A stretch of 64,000 nt of DNA, taken from contig CAVOQD010000015.1 in the NCBI GenBank assembly GCA_963698255.1, positions 296,955-360,954 of the forward strand, written 5' to 3'. This stretch comes from JAWKOK01 sp963698255 (GTDB lineage: Bacteria > Chloroflexota > Anaerolineae > Caldilineales > Caldilineaceae). A program made the translations under genes and the position numbers. Under the pieces are notes generated by a model that was given only the letters and a program-made list of their open reading frames with translations, was not told where the DNA came from and did not search any database. The stretch's first letter is position 1. Every line of letters starts with the position of its first letter. This document shows, in pieces, positions 1-10,645 of this stretch.

Positions 1-1207
1 CACTCGCTGGGGCCGGACCAGTTGCATGGCTACGCCGAGCGGCTGGTGGGCGACCACGGGGCCAACTACATCGGCGGCTCGGATGTGGATCGCGGGGTGC
101 TCAACGGCACGGCCGGCCCCCATCGCATCAGCCTGGAGCGGTCGGGCGCGGGGCAGTCGGCCTATCAGGTGCATGATGAATATGTGACGGCGGCCACGGT
201 GGACTACCTCAATCGAGTCGGGCTGGCGCGAAAGTCCGGCCAGTCGGATGAACCGTTCAACGTGACCGTCGGCTTCATGCTGCCCCACGCGCCGTTTGTC
301 GCCCGCAAGGAGGATTTCGACCACTACTCGGAGACGATGACCCTGCCGCGCAAGCCTCGCTCGTTTGCCGATGAAACGCATCCGCATCTGCGCTGGTGGC
401 GAAGCCATACCGAGATCGAAGATGTCTCCGAGGAGGAGGTGCTGCGGGCACGGGCCGCCTACTGGGGCATGGTGACGCGGGTCGATACGATGGTCGGGCA
501 GATCCTGGCCGCGCTGGAGGAGAACGACCTGCTGGACAACACGCTGATCGTCTACACCTCGGATCATGGCGACATGGTCGGCGAACATGGCCTCTGGTGG
601 AAGCATGTCTTCTATGAGGAGTCGGTGAAGGTGCCGCTGATCCTCTCGTGGCCGGGCGTGATTGCGGCGGGACAGCGCTGTGAGCATGTGGTCAGCGCCC
701 TGGATGTCACCGCCACGATCCTGGATGCGCTGGGCGCGCCGGCGCTGCCCAATTCGCCGGGCCGCAGTCTGCTCGGACTGATCGATGGCAGCGACGCAGG
801 CGAATCTGAGTGGGAAAATGTCGCCTTTTCGGAATACTGCTCCGATCAGTTCTGCCCCGACGGCGGCTGCTATCAGCGTATGATCCGGGCCGGCGACTGG
901 AAGCTTGTCTACTACCATGGTCAGCCGCCCCAACTCTTCAACCTGGCCGATGATCCGGACGAACTCATCGATCGTGCCGACGATCCCGAATTGCCAAGCC
1001 ATCCGGACCGAGTTGACAGCGCGGGTGCTGGACGATTGGGATCCGGAGTGGGTCAAGGCGAAGATGGCGGACAAGAAGGCCGATGTCGCCATCATGAAAG
1101 CGTGGGCCGGCAATGTGAAGCCGCCCGATCTCTACCGCTGGCCGTTGAAACCGGAGATGAACTATTTGGATGATCGAAATCCAACAACTGCTCGTGAGAT
1201 CCACTGA
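1..1207 (+). CDS. Sulfatase (type I, choline-sulfatase-like), 5' end outside window
   Basis: C-terminal part of an alkaline-phosphatase-fold arylsulfatase, which hydrolyses sulfate esters. The frame is open from base 1, so the start and the formylglycine Cys motif lie upstream of the window. The visible part has the conserved metal/sulfate segment DHGDMVGEHGLWWKH (about bases 562-606) and the later strand VPLILSWPG. The tail slips frame near base 1000: after ADDPELPSHP the frame changes to one reading TARVLDDWDPEWV and ending at 1207, a normal sulfatase C-terminus. That looks like a one-base indel and not a real truncation. A second sulfatase lies at 23061-24560, so sulfated glycans are a plausible substrate class; the exact substrate is unknown. 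The family call is firm, the substrate is not. Confidence 0.88.
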
Positions 1208-1288
1208 AGAAGCAAAAAAATAGCCGCAGATGATCGCTGGTTGACGAGCTGTCCCATCGCTGGTCGGACGGGTCTGATCGGCAGCGTT

Positions 1289-1305
1289 TCACACTGCAAG
1301 TGTGA
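1289..1305. promoter_or_regulatory. Small perfect palindrome upstream of unknown gene
   Basis: TCACACT-GCA-AGTGTGA is a 7-bp perfect inverted repeat with a three-base centre, 55 bases before the start at 1360. It could be an operator or a short hairpin ending the sulfatase transcript. There is no T-run, so an operator is slightly favoured. The rest of the 150-base gap shows nothing else. Confidence 0.3.
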
Positions 1306-1359
1306 CCTACATTGCACGGCCATCTGACGGTAGACTCATTCATCAATAAGGAATCCGGT

Positions 1360-3172
1360 ATGCAACCAATCAATGCTTCACAACGACGGCCAATCCCCGA
1401 TTGGGCGCTGCGTCAACGCCATCTGATCGACGCCATGGACGAAGCGGCGCCGCTTTTCCAGAGCCGCTACACGAGGGCCGACGGCACGCTGATCTGGCGG
1501 GACGAATGGCCGGGCATGGACGGCTCGGATGACGGCTACGAGAGCTATCACAACTGGCCGCTCTTCTATGCGCTGGGCGGCAGCGCCGACATCCACGAGC
1601 GCAGCCGTTTCCTCTGGGACGCGGTGACGCGCCAGTTCACGGCCTACGGGCAGATCTACCAGGAATACGACGCCTACTACGACTGGATGCACCACGGCGA
1701 GTCATCCATCTACTTCTACTACTTCGGCCTGGCCGATCCCAAACGGCCTGTAGACCGGGCGCGGGCGCTTGCGATTCGCCGGTCTCTATGCCGGCGAAGA
1801 TGCCCTCAACTGGAACGCGGACAAGCGTATGATGCGCTCACCCATCAACGGCAGCAGGGGGCCGCGCTACGAGAATTCTTGGGATGATTGGTCGACCCAT
1901 CGCTGGGTGCTCTCCGGCTATCCGCCACCCTTTGAGGACCTGGGCATTCCCACCGAGGTCAAGCCCTGGCACGGCGAGGATCTGCCCATTGCCGACTGGA
2001 CCGATGACGCGGTCTACGCCAAGATCCTGGACGCGCTCAACACGCGCCAGATGCGCTGCGACGTGCCGCTCAACCTGACGTCGACCAGTCTGATCACCAA
2101 CGCCTTCATGTACACCGGCGACGAGAGCTACCGGCGCTGGGTGGTTGACTATCTGGAGATGTGGGCCGAGCGAATCGAGGCCAATGGCGGCATCTGTCCC
2201 GACAACATCGGGCCCAGCGGCCAGGTCGGCGAGACGTTGGACGGCAAATGGTGGGGCGGCTATTACGGCTGGCGCTGGCCCCACGGTCTGCACACCATCA
2301 TCGAGCCGCTGACCATTGCCGCCATGAACGCCGTGCTGCTGACCGGCGACCTGGGCTATCTCGACATTCCGCGCAGCCAGATCGCCTATCTCATCGAACG
2401 TGGGCGTATGCAGAACGACCAACTGCTCATTCCCTACCGCCACACCGATGAGGGCTGGACCTCCTTCCGACCGCTGGAGCCGAAGCATTTCGCCGCAACT
2501 CTGGTACGTCTCTCAGAGCGATCGAAGACCGGGCCTACATCGATCAGTTCCCTCAGGTGCAGACAACTTGGCTCGATGTGGCCCCCGGCAGCGGCAAGGG
2601 CGACGACATTCACTTCGGCCCCTGGTATTGCTATCTGGACGGCCGCAATCCGGACTATCCGTTGCGCATTCTTGAGTCGCAATACGCCGAGGTGCTGCGG
2701 CGCATGGACAAGATGGCCAGCGACGACGGCGATCCGCAGGAGTGGGACGTTCACCATTGGCAGGATATCAACCCGGTGCGCACCGAGGCGCTGGTGCAAC
2801 TGACCTGCGGCGGTCCACAGACCGTCTACCACGGCGGGCTGCTGCACACGCGACTGCGCTACTACGACGCTGATCGCCAGACGACCGGGCCTGCCCGAGG
2901 ATGTTTCCGCATTGGTCTCGCATCTGGACGGTGAAAGTGTGACAGTTTCGTTGGTCAACGCAAGCCCACTGCACGAACGGCGTGTTATTCTTGCAGGCCG
3001 GCGCCTTTGGCGAACACCGTTTCACGTCGATGACCGATCTGGACAGGCGACACGGCCCGCGACCGTTGATGATCGCTACGTTGAGGTCACGCTGCCGCCG
3101 GGGCGTTCCATCGATCTGCGCTGCGGCATGGATCGCTACGTCCATCGTCCCAGTTACGATCAGCCAGTCTAA
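1360..3172 (+). CDS. Large unknown protein, probable alpha-helical carbohydrate-active enzyme (copy 1), frameshifted
   Basis: About 600 residues once five frame slips are joined (near 1768, 2515, 2890, 2990 and 3045). The start at 1360 (MQPINASQRRPIPDW) is preferred over an upstream TTG because similarity to the paralogue begins close to it. The protein is rich in Trp, Tyr and Asp, with segments such as YDWMHHGESSIYFYYFGLAD, CPDNIGPSGQVGE and KWWGGYYGWRWPHG, a pattern reminiscent of (alpha/alpha)-barrel glycoside hydrolases or lyases. A small beta-type C-terminal part ends in VHRPSYDQPV. I do not recognise a named family. A clear paralogue lies on the other strand at 20065-22024. It sits between a sulfatase and an aldo/keto reductase, which suggests a role in breaking down or modifying a sulfated or unusual glycan. 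No signal peptide is evident. Confidence 0.72.
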
Positions 3173-3207
3173 ATTCACCACATCAACACAGACGGAGCAT
3201 CAGATCT

Positions 3208-4145
3208 ATGGAAGTTCGTCCCGTGGGCCGCACCGGCCTGGAAGTCTCTCTGCTTGGCTTCGGCGCTGCGCCGCTGGCCAATCTTTACCGTGATGTACCT
3301 GAATCGGAGGCCTACGAAACCGTACACGCTGCGCTGGAACAGGGCGTGACCTACTTCGACACGGCGCCGGCCTACGGCGCAGGTGTCTCCGAAACACGAC
3401 TGGGTGTTGCGTTGGAAGGCGTGCCGCGTGATCAGTTTACTATCTCGACCAAGGTCGGGCGCTGGTTTGGGCCGGACGGCGAGCGTGTCGCCGACTACAG
3501 CCGCGATGGCGTGCTGCGCAGCCTGGAAGCCAGCCTGGAACGCTTGAAGCTGGACTATGTCGACATCGTCCACATTCACGACGCCGACCACCACTACCGA
3601 GAAGCCATCGAAGACGCCTACCCGACATTGGCCGATCTGCGCAGCCAGGGCGTGATCCGGGCTGTGAGCGCGGGCATGAACCAGTGGCAGATGTTGTTGG
3701 ATTTTGCCAATGCCGGCGAGTTCGACTGTTTCATGCTGGCCGGGCGCTACACGCTGTTGGAGCAGGACGCTCTTGGGTTCATGGATATGTGCGCGGAGCA
3801 GGGGATCTCCATTCTGGCGGCAGGCGTCTACAACAGCGGCATCCTCGCCACCGGCGCCAAGCCAGGTGCAAAGTACAACTATCGGGATGCCGCCGTCGGA
3901 GATCATGGAGAAGACGCAGGCGTTGGAAGCCGTCTGCGCTCGATTCGGCGTTCCGCTGTCGGCGGCGGCCCTGCAGTTTCCGTTGGGCCATCCTGCGGTC
4001 GCCTCGCTGGTGATCGGTTGTAGTTCGCCTTCACGCATCGCCAGAAATCTGGAGGCGATTGACTATCGACATCCCGGCGGACCTGTGGGCGGCGTTGCGT
4101 GCTGAGAACCTGATCGCCTCCGGTGTGCCGTTGCCGGGGGATTGA
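3208..4145 (+). CDS. Aldo/keto reductase (aldose/fucose dehydrogenase-like), frameshifted
   Basis: NAD(P)-dependent oxidoreductase of the AKR superfamily, about 312 residues. It starts with MEVRPVGRTGLEVSLLGFG. The catalytic tetrad is visible: Asp51 and Tyr56 in YFDTAPAYGAG, Lys82 in TISTKVGRW, His124 in DIVHIHD. The later part (ALEAVCARFGVPLSAAALQF, then SLVIGCSSPSRIARNLEAID) is split by slips near 3890 and 4065. The final frame reads DIPADLWAALRAENLIASGV and stops at 4145. The arrangement resembles D-threo-aldose or L-fucose 1-dehydrogenases, which oxidise sugars to lactones, but that specificity is inferred. It follows the unknown protein by 35 bases and is probably co-transcribed with it. 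Confidence 0.87.
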
Positions 4146-4165
4146 GTCTCGGGGGACGATGAATT

Positions 4166-4228
4166 GGTGCGACGCACTGCCCAATCGTGGCTGCTCCGGC
4201 ATATTTGGTCTGGGCAGTGCGTCGCACC
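4166..4228. repeat. 18-bp perfect inverted repeat, likely terminator or intergenic hairpin
   Basis: Arms GGTGCGACGCACTGCCCA (4166-4183) and its exact reverse complement (4211-4228) flank a 27-base loop. AATT/AAATT pairing can extend the stem outward. It lies 20 bases after the aldo/keto reductase and probably ends that transcript, though no T-run follows. The remaining part of the 460-base gap to 4605 holds AT-rich DNA likely to carry the promoter of the binding protein, but I cannot assign -35/-10 boxes with confidence. Confidence 0.6.
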
Positions 4229-4605
4229 GAAATTCAGATCCAAAGATATGCTGATTGACGCCCCAGAGGGGCTTTGGTATACTCGTTGATACATATCAAT
4301 CACACCAGTCCACAAATTTAATAGACCAATCAAGAATATAGCGTGTAGCCGATCGAGATCGATTGCTGTGCTGCCCTATTTCCGCATCAGTTCGCCACCA
4401 TCATTCTGCGTGCTTCCTTCCCGGCCTTCGCTCACCGGGTTGGCTTTGTTGCTTTGATCGAGGTCGGTCTTCGAACAAGCCAAGAGATCCTCCCTCCAAG
4501 AAGCCGGCAGTTTATCATCATAGCTCTATCCTATTTCGTGCGTTTTCGTCCGTTCAATTTGTTCGTACAAACCGTAAGACAACCATCGATGGAGGAAAGA
4601 CGAAC

Positions 4606-6399
4606 ATGAAGAGATTTGGATTGATTTCCGTGCTACTGGTGCTGCTTGTACTGGTTCTCGGCGCCTGCGCTGGCGGCGGCGGTGATGCGGCGGCTCCCGC
4701 TGCAGATGCGCCCGCGGCTGATACGGAGGCTGCTGAAGCCCCGGCCGGCGAAGCGGTCGTTGAAGGCGACGTACCCCGAAATCGCACCATGATCGTGGCC
4801 GACATGGGTTCCTACGGGCCGCCTGAGATGTGGAGTCCCTACAACTTGGGCGGTACCCTACAGCAGGGTGTGGCCTTGTTCCATGAGCCGTTGGTCTACG
4901 CCGACATGCTGGACGGCCACGAGTATCCATGGCTGGCCGAAAGCTGGGAGTACAACGACGACGCTACTGAGTTGACCTACTACCTGCGTGAGGGCGTCAC
5001 CTGGAGCGATGGCGAGGAGTTTAACGCCGAGGATGTGGCCTACACGCTGAACACGCTGCGCGATCTGGGCGCCACGGTCCAACAGGGCGGCGTCTACCAG
5101 ACGTTTGTGAAGGAAGCCGAAGTCGTCGACGATCTGACCGTCAAGATCACCTTCAACGATCCAGCGCCGCGCTTCCATAGCGAGGTGATGGTGTCCAAGG
5201 GTGACGTCGCCAACTTCATCGTCCCGCAGCATGTCTGGGAGGACAAGGATTGGGCCGAGTACACAGCCTACAACGACGGCGCCGGGCCGGTGACCACCAG
5301 CCCGTGGCGTTTCTCCTACGCCGACGAAACGCGGCGCATCATCGACCGTGTCGAGTCCTGCGACGAGTGGTGGGCTTGCCGCACTGGCTTTGCCGACCTG
5401 CCTGAGGTCGAACGCTTTGTCCAGGTCATCATCACGGACCAGCAAGGTCAGGCGACGGCTTTGATCCGCAACGAGATCGACCAGACCCATGACCTGCGTG
5501 TCGATCTCATTGAGAAGATTCTGGAAGAGAACCCGGACGCCACCACCTGGACCGGCCGTGAAGGCCCCTATGGCATGGTCTCCTGGTGGCCAACGATCTT
5601 GCACCTGAACAACGAAGTCAAGCATCTCGATAACCCGGACGTGCGCTGGGCTATCAATCGTTACCTCGATCGCGCCAAGCTGATCGACTTTGCCTTTGAC
5701 GGCAATGGCGAAGAATCTGTCTGGCCCTTCCCGCCGTTCAAGGGACTCCAGGAGAACCTTGACAATCTGGCCGACCTGGAGGCCGAATACCAGCCAGGTC
5801 TCTACGATCCGGCTGACGCCGATGATCGGTTGATGGCGGCCGGCTACGAAAAGAATGCAGACGGCATCTGGGCAGACGCCGACGGCGATACGATCAAGTG
5901 TCATATCTCCAGCCTGCCCCACTTCTCGGATTCCGGTCCGGTCATCGTTGAGATGCTGAAGCAGGGCGGTATCGAGGCATCCTATTCAGAACCGCCGGAC
6001 GTCGGCAGCCTCCTGCCGACTGGCGACTACATCTGCGGGCTCTGGGGCCTGGCCGGCGCCATGTCAGATAGCCTCTATCGTAGCTTGCTCCACTTTACCA
6101 CAGATGATTCGGGCAACTGGTTCCAGTACTCAAATCCGGAGTTTGACGCCATCGTCGAGGAATTGGCGGGCACGGCTGACAAGGCCAAGGCGCTCGAGCT
6201 TGAGAAGGCGGCCATGGCGATCTGGTTGGAGGATCTGCCGGCCGTCAACTTGGTCCAGTTCTACAATCGCACCGCCAACAACGAACACTACTGGACGAAC
6301 TGGCCTTCGACGGTTACCGATCCGTATATGAACGGCATTCACATGCACACCGGTTTCCCCTATACGTTGATGCAGCTAGAGGCGACTGACGCGCCGTAG
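4606..6399 (+). CDS. Peptide/nickel-type ABC substrate-binding lipoprotein (SBP family 5)
   Basis: Extracytoplasmic binding protein of 597 residues for the importer encoded downstream. A lipoprotein signal (MKRFGLISVLLVLLVL, lipobox LGAC, Cys21) is followed by an Ala/Gly/Asp-rich linker. The body has family 5 hallmarks: LAESWEYNDDATELTYYLREG, TWSDGEEFNAEDVAYTLN and DNPDVRWAINRYLDRAKL. ATG 4606 is chosen over longer in-frame starts because it has a strong GGAGG site 11 bases upstream and gives the signal peptide directly. The frame is intact. Family 5 proteins bind oligopeptides, dipeptides, nickel or oligosaccharides; the surrounding sugar genes make an oligosaccharide ligand possible. Confidence 0.93.
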   Translation: MKRFGLISVLLVLLVLVLGACAGGGGDAAAPAADAPAADTEAAEAPAGEAVVEGDVPRNRTMIVADMGSYGPPEMWSPYNLGGTLQQGVALFHEPLVYADMLDGHEYPWLAESWEYNDDATELTYYLREGVTWSDGEEFNAEDVAYTLNTLRDLGATVQQGGVYQTFVKEAEVVDDLTVKITFNDPAPRFHSEVMVSKGDVANFIVPQHVWEDKDWAEYTAYNDGAGPVTTSPWRFSYADETRRIIDRVESCDEWWACRTGFADLPEVERFVQVIITDQQGQATALIRNEIDQTHDLRVDLIEKILEENPDATTWTGREGPYGMVSWWPTILHLNNEVKHLDNPDVRWAINRYLDRAKLIDFAFDGNGEESVWPFPPFKGLQENLDNLADLEAEYQPGLYDPADADDRLMAAGYEKNADGIWADADGDTIKCHISSLPHFSDSGPVIVEMLKQGGIEASYSEPPDVGSLLPTGDYICGLWGLAGAMSDSLYRSLLHFTTDDSGNWFQYSNPEFDAIVEELAGTADKAKALELEKAAMAIWLEDLPAVNLVQFYNRTANNEHYWTNWPSTVTDPYMNGIHMHTGFPYTLMQLEATDAP

Positions 6400-6406
6400 G
6401 TAGCGA

Positions 6407-6440
6407 AAGTCGGGCTTCTCCAAGAAGCCCGACTTCTGTT
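6407..6440 (+). terminator. Rho-independent-type hairpin after binding protein
   Basis: A 13-bp perfect stem AAGTCGGGCTTCT / AGAAGCCCGACTT with a 3-base loop (CCA) begins 8 bases after the stop codon and runs into CTGTTGTC. It probably attenuates transcription between the abundant binding protein and the permeases, a common arrangement in ABC importer operons. Confidence 0.7.
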
Positions 6441-6462
6441 GTCTTCTCGAAAGAACCATCGT

Positions 6463-6495
6463 CGATAGGGACAGGTCCTAGACCTGTCCCTATCG
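6463..6495. repeat. Second perfect hairpin plus remnant of GCGGAT repeat family
   Basis: CGATAGGGACAGGT (6463-6476) pairs perfectly with ACCTGTCCCTATCG (6482-6495) around a 5-base loop. It may back up the first terminator. Bases 6535-6580 that follow resemble the right half of the dispersed palindrome family seen at 28388 and 40286 (AAATCCGCC, ATCATCCGCGTTCTATT). Confidence 0.55.
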
Positions 6496-6598
6496 CAAGA
6501 GACTACATCCCATCGATAGAATCCAGCATTCATCATCAGCGGAAATCCGCCAAATCCGCATCATCCGCGTTCTATTTTCAGAACAGGATCGTTGACAC

Positions 6599-7606
6599 AT
6601 GACACTCGATTACTTCCTGAAACGGCTGCTCCAGTTCTTCGTCATCGCCTTTCTGGCGGCCACCATCAACTTCTTCTTTCCCCGCATGTCCGGTCAGGAT
6701 CCAATTCGACAGAAGCTGGTCCAACTTCAGAGCCAGGGCGTCAATGTATCGAGTGAGGAAGTCGCCGGACTGGTTGAGACCTACAACGCCAAGTTCGGGC
6801 TGGATCAACCGATGTGGCGCCAATATCTGAACTATCTGGGCAACATGGCGCGGCTGGATTTTGGCGTCTCCATTTCCAACTACCCGGCCACCGTGAATTC
6901 CATGTTGGCCAGATCGATTCCCTGGACCATCGGGTTGTTGCTGACGGCCACGCTCATCAGCTTCACCATCGGTACCGTGATCGGCGCTCTGTTGGCCTGG
7001 GGCAAGGCGCCCTTTTTCCTGCGTGTCATTGTCCCTGCCTTTTTTACCTTTTCGGCCGTTCCTTTCTATCTCATGGGCATCGTGCTGCTCTACTTTTTTG
7101 CGTTTAAGATTCCCATCTTTCCTCTCTTTGGCGGTTTCAGCACCTCACGCGTTCCAGAAATGAGCTTCAGCTTCATGCTGGATATTATGCATCACTCCAT
7201 CCTCCCTGCCATGGCCATCGTGTTGGCCCAGATCGGCTTTTGGGCAATGGGTATGCGCTCGATGATGATCACGATCCAGGGTGAAGACTATATCCTCCAG
7301 GCCGAGGCGAAAGGACTCAAGGATCCGCGCATTTTCTATCGTTACGCCATGCGCAATGCCATCCTGCCCCAGTTCACCGGGCTGGCTCTCTCTCTGGGTA
7401 CGATCATCTCCGGCGCTATTCTGGTTGAAGTGGTCTTCGGCTATCCGGGCGTGGGCAACATGTTGTTGCAGGCCGTGCGCGGCTATGATTGGTTTGTGAT
7501 CCAAGGCATCGTCTTCCTGGTCATCCTGTCGGTCGCCTTCACCATGCTGGTCATCGATCTGATCTATCCATTGCTGGACCCACGTATCAACTACAGGAGA
7601 GAATAG
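6599..7606 (+). CDS. ABC transporter permease, DppB/OppB type
   Basis: Integral membrane permease of 335 residues, first of two for the peptide-type importer. The N-terminus MTLDYFLKRLLQFFVIAFL is a typical first membrane helix of DppB proteins, followed by a long periplasmic loop with FGLDQPMWRQYLNYLGNM and then about five more helices. The EAA-like cytoplasmic loop that contacts the ATPases reads LQAEAKGLKDPRIFYRYAMR. Full length for the family and intact. It ends one base before the next gene's GTG start. Confidence 0.93.
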   Translation: MTLDYFLKRLLQFFVIAFLAATINFFFPRMSGQDPIRQKLVQLQSQGVNVSSEEVAGLVETYNAKFGLDQPMWRQYLNYLGNMARLDFGVSISNYPATVNSMLARSIPWTIGLLLTATLISFTIGTVIGALLAWGKAPFFLRVIVPAFFTFSAVPFYLMGIVLLYFFAFKIPIFPLFGGFSTSRVPEMSFSFMLDIMHHSILPAMAIVLAQIGFWAMGMRSMMITIQGEDYILQAEAKGLKDPRIFYRYAMRNAILPQFTGLALSLGTIISGAILVEVVFGYPGVGNMLLQAVRGYDWFVIQGIVFLVILSVAFTMLVIDLIYPLLDPRINYRRE

Positions 7607-7607
7607 C

Positions 7608-8540
7608 GTGACACAAGCTGACTCTGCCGATCTTCCTCCAGATGTGTTACCGGTGATGCCGCCGGAAGCCGCTCCGCCGTCGGGCACAAGGATGCGCGAT
7701 CTGGGCCTCTATCTTCGACGCAATCGACCACTGGTCATCGGACTGTTTCTGTTGTCCATCATCGTGATCTTCGTGATTGTCGGCTCCATCGTCACCGATC
7801 CCGAAGATGCCACACCGCTCTCCTTCAAGCCCAGCCAGCCGCCCTCCGCTGAACATTGGATGGGCACCGACCGGCTGGGCAAGGACATTCTGGCCGTCAT
7901 GACGGAAGGCACGCCCCAGACCATCCGCATTGGCCTGATTGCCGGCACGATTGGCGTCTTTATCGGGACCGTGCTCGCCTTCTTCAGCGGCTACTACGGC
8001 GGCGTCTTCGACACCTTTACACGGTCGACGGTCGATATCCTGCGCACCGTGCCCGCTCTGCTTGTGTTGGTGATCATCGCCATTTCGATTCCGGGCACCA
8101 TGTCCGTGGGGATGATGGCATTGATTGTCGCCGCATTGGCATGGCTGGGGCCGACGCGCGTGCTGCGTTCGCAGGTGCTGGTCATTCGCCAGCAATCCTA
8201 CGTTGAACTGGCCCGCTTTAGCGGCATGAGCGGCCCGGAGATCATCGTCAAAGAGATGATGCCCAACCTCATGCCCTTCATCGTCGCCGTCTTCATCACC
8301 TCTGTCTCCGGTGCGATTCTGGCCTCCATCGGCCTCGAGGCCCTGGGACTTGGCCCCTTTGAGGCCAACACGTTGGGCATGACCATCTACTGGAACATCT
8401 GGTACGCCTCGCTGATCAACGGCTGGTGGTGGTGGTGGTCGCCGCCGATTGTCATTATCGTTCTGCTCTTTGTTGGCCTCTTCCTCATCTCGCAAGGGCT
8501 GGATGAATGGGCCAATCCACGCCTCAGGAAGCGCGTCTAA
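7608..8540 (+). CDS. ABC transporter permease, DppC/OppC type
   Basis: Second permease, 310 residues, starting at GTG 7608 immediately after the first permease. It has a cytoplasmic N-terminal segment, a helix LVIGLFLLSIIVIFVIVG, and the family motif HWMGTDRLGKDILAVMTEGT. The EAA-type loop is VELARFSGMSGPEIIVKEMM. A run of five Trp residues sits in the last loop (INGWWWWWSPP), which is unusual but in frame. The stop overlaps the ATG of the first ATPase (TAATG), pointing to translational coupling. Confidence 0.93.
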   Translation: MTQADSADLPPDVLPVMPPEAAPPSGTRMRDLGLYLRRNRPLVIGLFLLSIIVIFVIVGSIVTDPEDATPLSFKPSQPPSAEHWMGTDRLGKDILAVMTEGTPQTIRIGLIAGTIGVFIGTVLAFFSGYYGGVFDTFTRSTVDILRTVPALLVLVIIAISIPGTMSVGMMALIVAALAWLGPTRVLRSQVLVIRQQSYVELARFSGMSGPEIIVKEMMPNLMPFIVAVFITSVSGAILASIGLEALGLGPFEANTLGMTIYWNIWYASLINGWWWWWSPPIVIIVLLFVGLFLISQGLDEWANPRLRKRV

Positions 8541-9628
8541 TGGCAAAGTTGCAAGCAAACTTTCGCTGAAGACTCCAGCGGCTCTGTTCTGCAGATCAAC
8601 GATCTGCACGTCAACTACGAGACTGCGGACGGCTCTGTCAAGGCGGTGAGCGGCGTCAGCCTCACACTCGAACGAGGTGAACGATTGGCGCTCGTGGGCG
8701 AATCCGGCTGCGGCAAGACCACGCTGGCCCTGGCCATCATGCGTCTGCTCAAGCCGCCGGCCCGTATTGTGCAGGGCGAAGTAATTCTGGACGGCGTCGA
8801 TCTGCTCAAATTGAATGAAGAGGCAGATGCGCCTGGCCCGCCTGGATGATGTGGCGTTGGTGACCCAATCGGCCATGAACGCGCTCAACCCGGTCATGCG
8901 TATCGAAGACCAGATCATCGACGGCTGGCAGGATCACGGCTATGAGAAGAGCAAGAACGAGTTCCGCGCCCAGGTTCACCACCTGCTGGAGCATGTCGGA
9001 CTGGATGCCGAGCGTGGCGCGTCTGTATCCCCACGAGCTGAGCGGCGGCATGAAGCAGCGTGTCGGCATGGCCACGGCTACGTCGCTGCAACCCAAGCTG
9101 ATCATCGCCGACGAGCCGACCAGCGCTCTGGACGTGGTGGTGCAGCGCCAGGTGATGACGACGCTGGGCCGCCTGCAGAAGGAGACCGGCGCCTCGGTCA
9201 TTCTGGTGGGGCACGACATGGGTCTGATCGCCCAGTTTGCCGACAAGGTGGGCGTCATGTATGCGGGCAAGATGGTCGAGCTGTCTCCGGTTGCACAGAT
9301 CGTCCACGAGCCATTGCATCCCTACTCCAAGCTGTTGCTGGAGAGCGTGCCCAGTCTTGACGAGAAGAAGGAGCGGCTGGTCGGCATCCCCGGCATGCCG
9401 CCCCGGCTGATCGATCTGCCGCCGGGCTGCCTCTTTGCGCCCCGCTGCCCGTCGGTGATGGCCCACTGCACGACGCTCGATCCCGAGTATGCCCTGACGG
9501 ACGACGGCAGACTGGTGGCGTGTCATCTCTACAAAGAACCCGATTTGCCTGAATGCCAGTCTCCAAATCCGAGACATCAATACCTGAGACGGGGGTTGAC
9601 GCGTGAGTGCGATCCTGGAACTTCGTAA
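8540..9628 (+). CDS. ABC transporter ATP-binding protein, DppD/OppD type, frameshifted
   Basis: First ATPase of the importer, about 360 residues after repairing slips near 8564, 8818 and 9015. Each can be fixed by removing a single base. Readable parts: LQINDLHVNY at the start, Walker A GESGCGKTTLAL, Q-loop VTQSAMNALNPV, signature LSGGMKQRVGMA, Walker B LIIADEPTSALD, and the switch GHDMGLIAQFAD. The oligopeptide-transporter C-terminal region has FAPRCPSVMAHC, whose Cys residues can bind an Fe-S cluster in relatives. The frame as read runs 26 bases into the next gene; a further indel near 9590 could shorten it to the TGA just before GTG 9603. Confidence 0.88.
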
Positions 9629-10627
9629 CGTATCAAAGATCTTTGGCGGCGGTCGCTTCAGCAAGCGCACGCACGGTTGCGGTTGAGGATGTCACCTTTT
9701 CCATTCCCGATGATAGCCCGACCATCACAGCGCTGGCCGGCGAGAGCGGCAGCGGCAAGACCACCCTGTCGCGGCTGCTCATGGGCGTCTCCAAACCGAC
9801 TGAAGGCGTGGTCTCTACAATGGGACTGATTCGACCAAACTGAACAAGGCGGAACGCAAGCAGTTCTTGCTTGATGTGCAGCCCATCTACCAGGATCCGT
9901 TTGGCGTCTACAATCCTTTCTACAAGGCCGATCATCTGCTCTACGTGGCCGTGAAGAAATTCGACCTGGCCGATTCCGACGAAGAGGCCCAGACATTGAT
10001 CGAGGAGGCGTTGGAGACGGTCGGTCTGCGTCCCGAAGAGATTCTGGGGCGCTATCCGCATCAGTTGAGCGGCGGCCAGCGCCAGCGCATGATGGTGGCG
10101 CGTGCCCTGCTGCTCAAGCCGCGTGTCATCCTGGCCGACGAGCCGGTCTCCATGGTCGACGCCTCGCTGCGGGCCACCATTCTGGAGAGCCTGCGCTCGC
10201 TCAATCGGGACTTCGGCATCTCCATCCTCTACGTCACCCACGATCTGACCACCGCCTACCAGATCTGCGAGAACATCATCGTCATGTACCGGGGGGCCGT
10301 GGTCGAGGCCGGTTCGGTCGAAGAGGTGATCATCTCGCCCAAGCATCCCTACACCCAGCTCCTGGTCGAGTCGATCCCGCAGATGCGCGCCGTGCGCGAT
10401 TGGGAGAAGGAGGAAGAGGAGGGCGAGGGCATCATCACGCTGGACGAGTCGCAGGTGCTCCGTCGTCCGGCTGCAAGTTCGCCGACCGCTGTCCGGCCGT
10501 GATGGACAAATGTTGGAAGACGCCGCCGGATCTCTACCGCACCGACGAGCACCGCATCGTCCGCTGCTTCCTCTTCGAGGATCAGCCGGACTTTGTGGAG
10601 AAAGACATTTCGGTGGCGTTTCGTTGA
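9603..10627 (+). CDS. ABC transporter ATP-binding protein, DppF/OppF type, frameshifted
   Basis: Second ATPase, about 340 residues when slips near 9674, 9820 and 10465 are joined. GTG 9603 opens a frame reading VSAILELRNVSKIFGGG. Walker A is GESGSGKTTLSRLL, the Q-loop region YQDPFGVYNPF, signature LSGGQRQRMMVARAL, Walker B VILADEPVSMVD, and H-switch YVTHDLTTAYQI. The C-terminal CKFADRCPAVMDKCW is the OppF-type Cys cluster. An acidic insert EKEEEEGEG near residue 270 is unusual. It forms heterodimers with the preceding ATPase to energise the two permeases. It is followed 18 bases later by an unrelated transporter. Confidence 0.88.
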
Positions 10628-10645
10628 TAGGGAGCGGATGATGAC

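Noticed and set aside
7647..8918. 423-codon open frame on the minus strand
   Set aside because: Antisense to the DppC-type permease and the ATPase start; low-complexity His/Asp/Gln-rich translation indicates a shadow.
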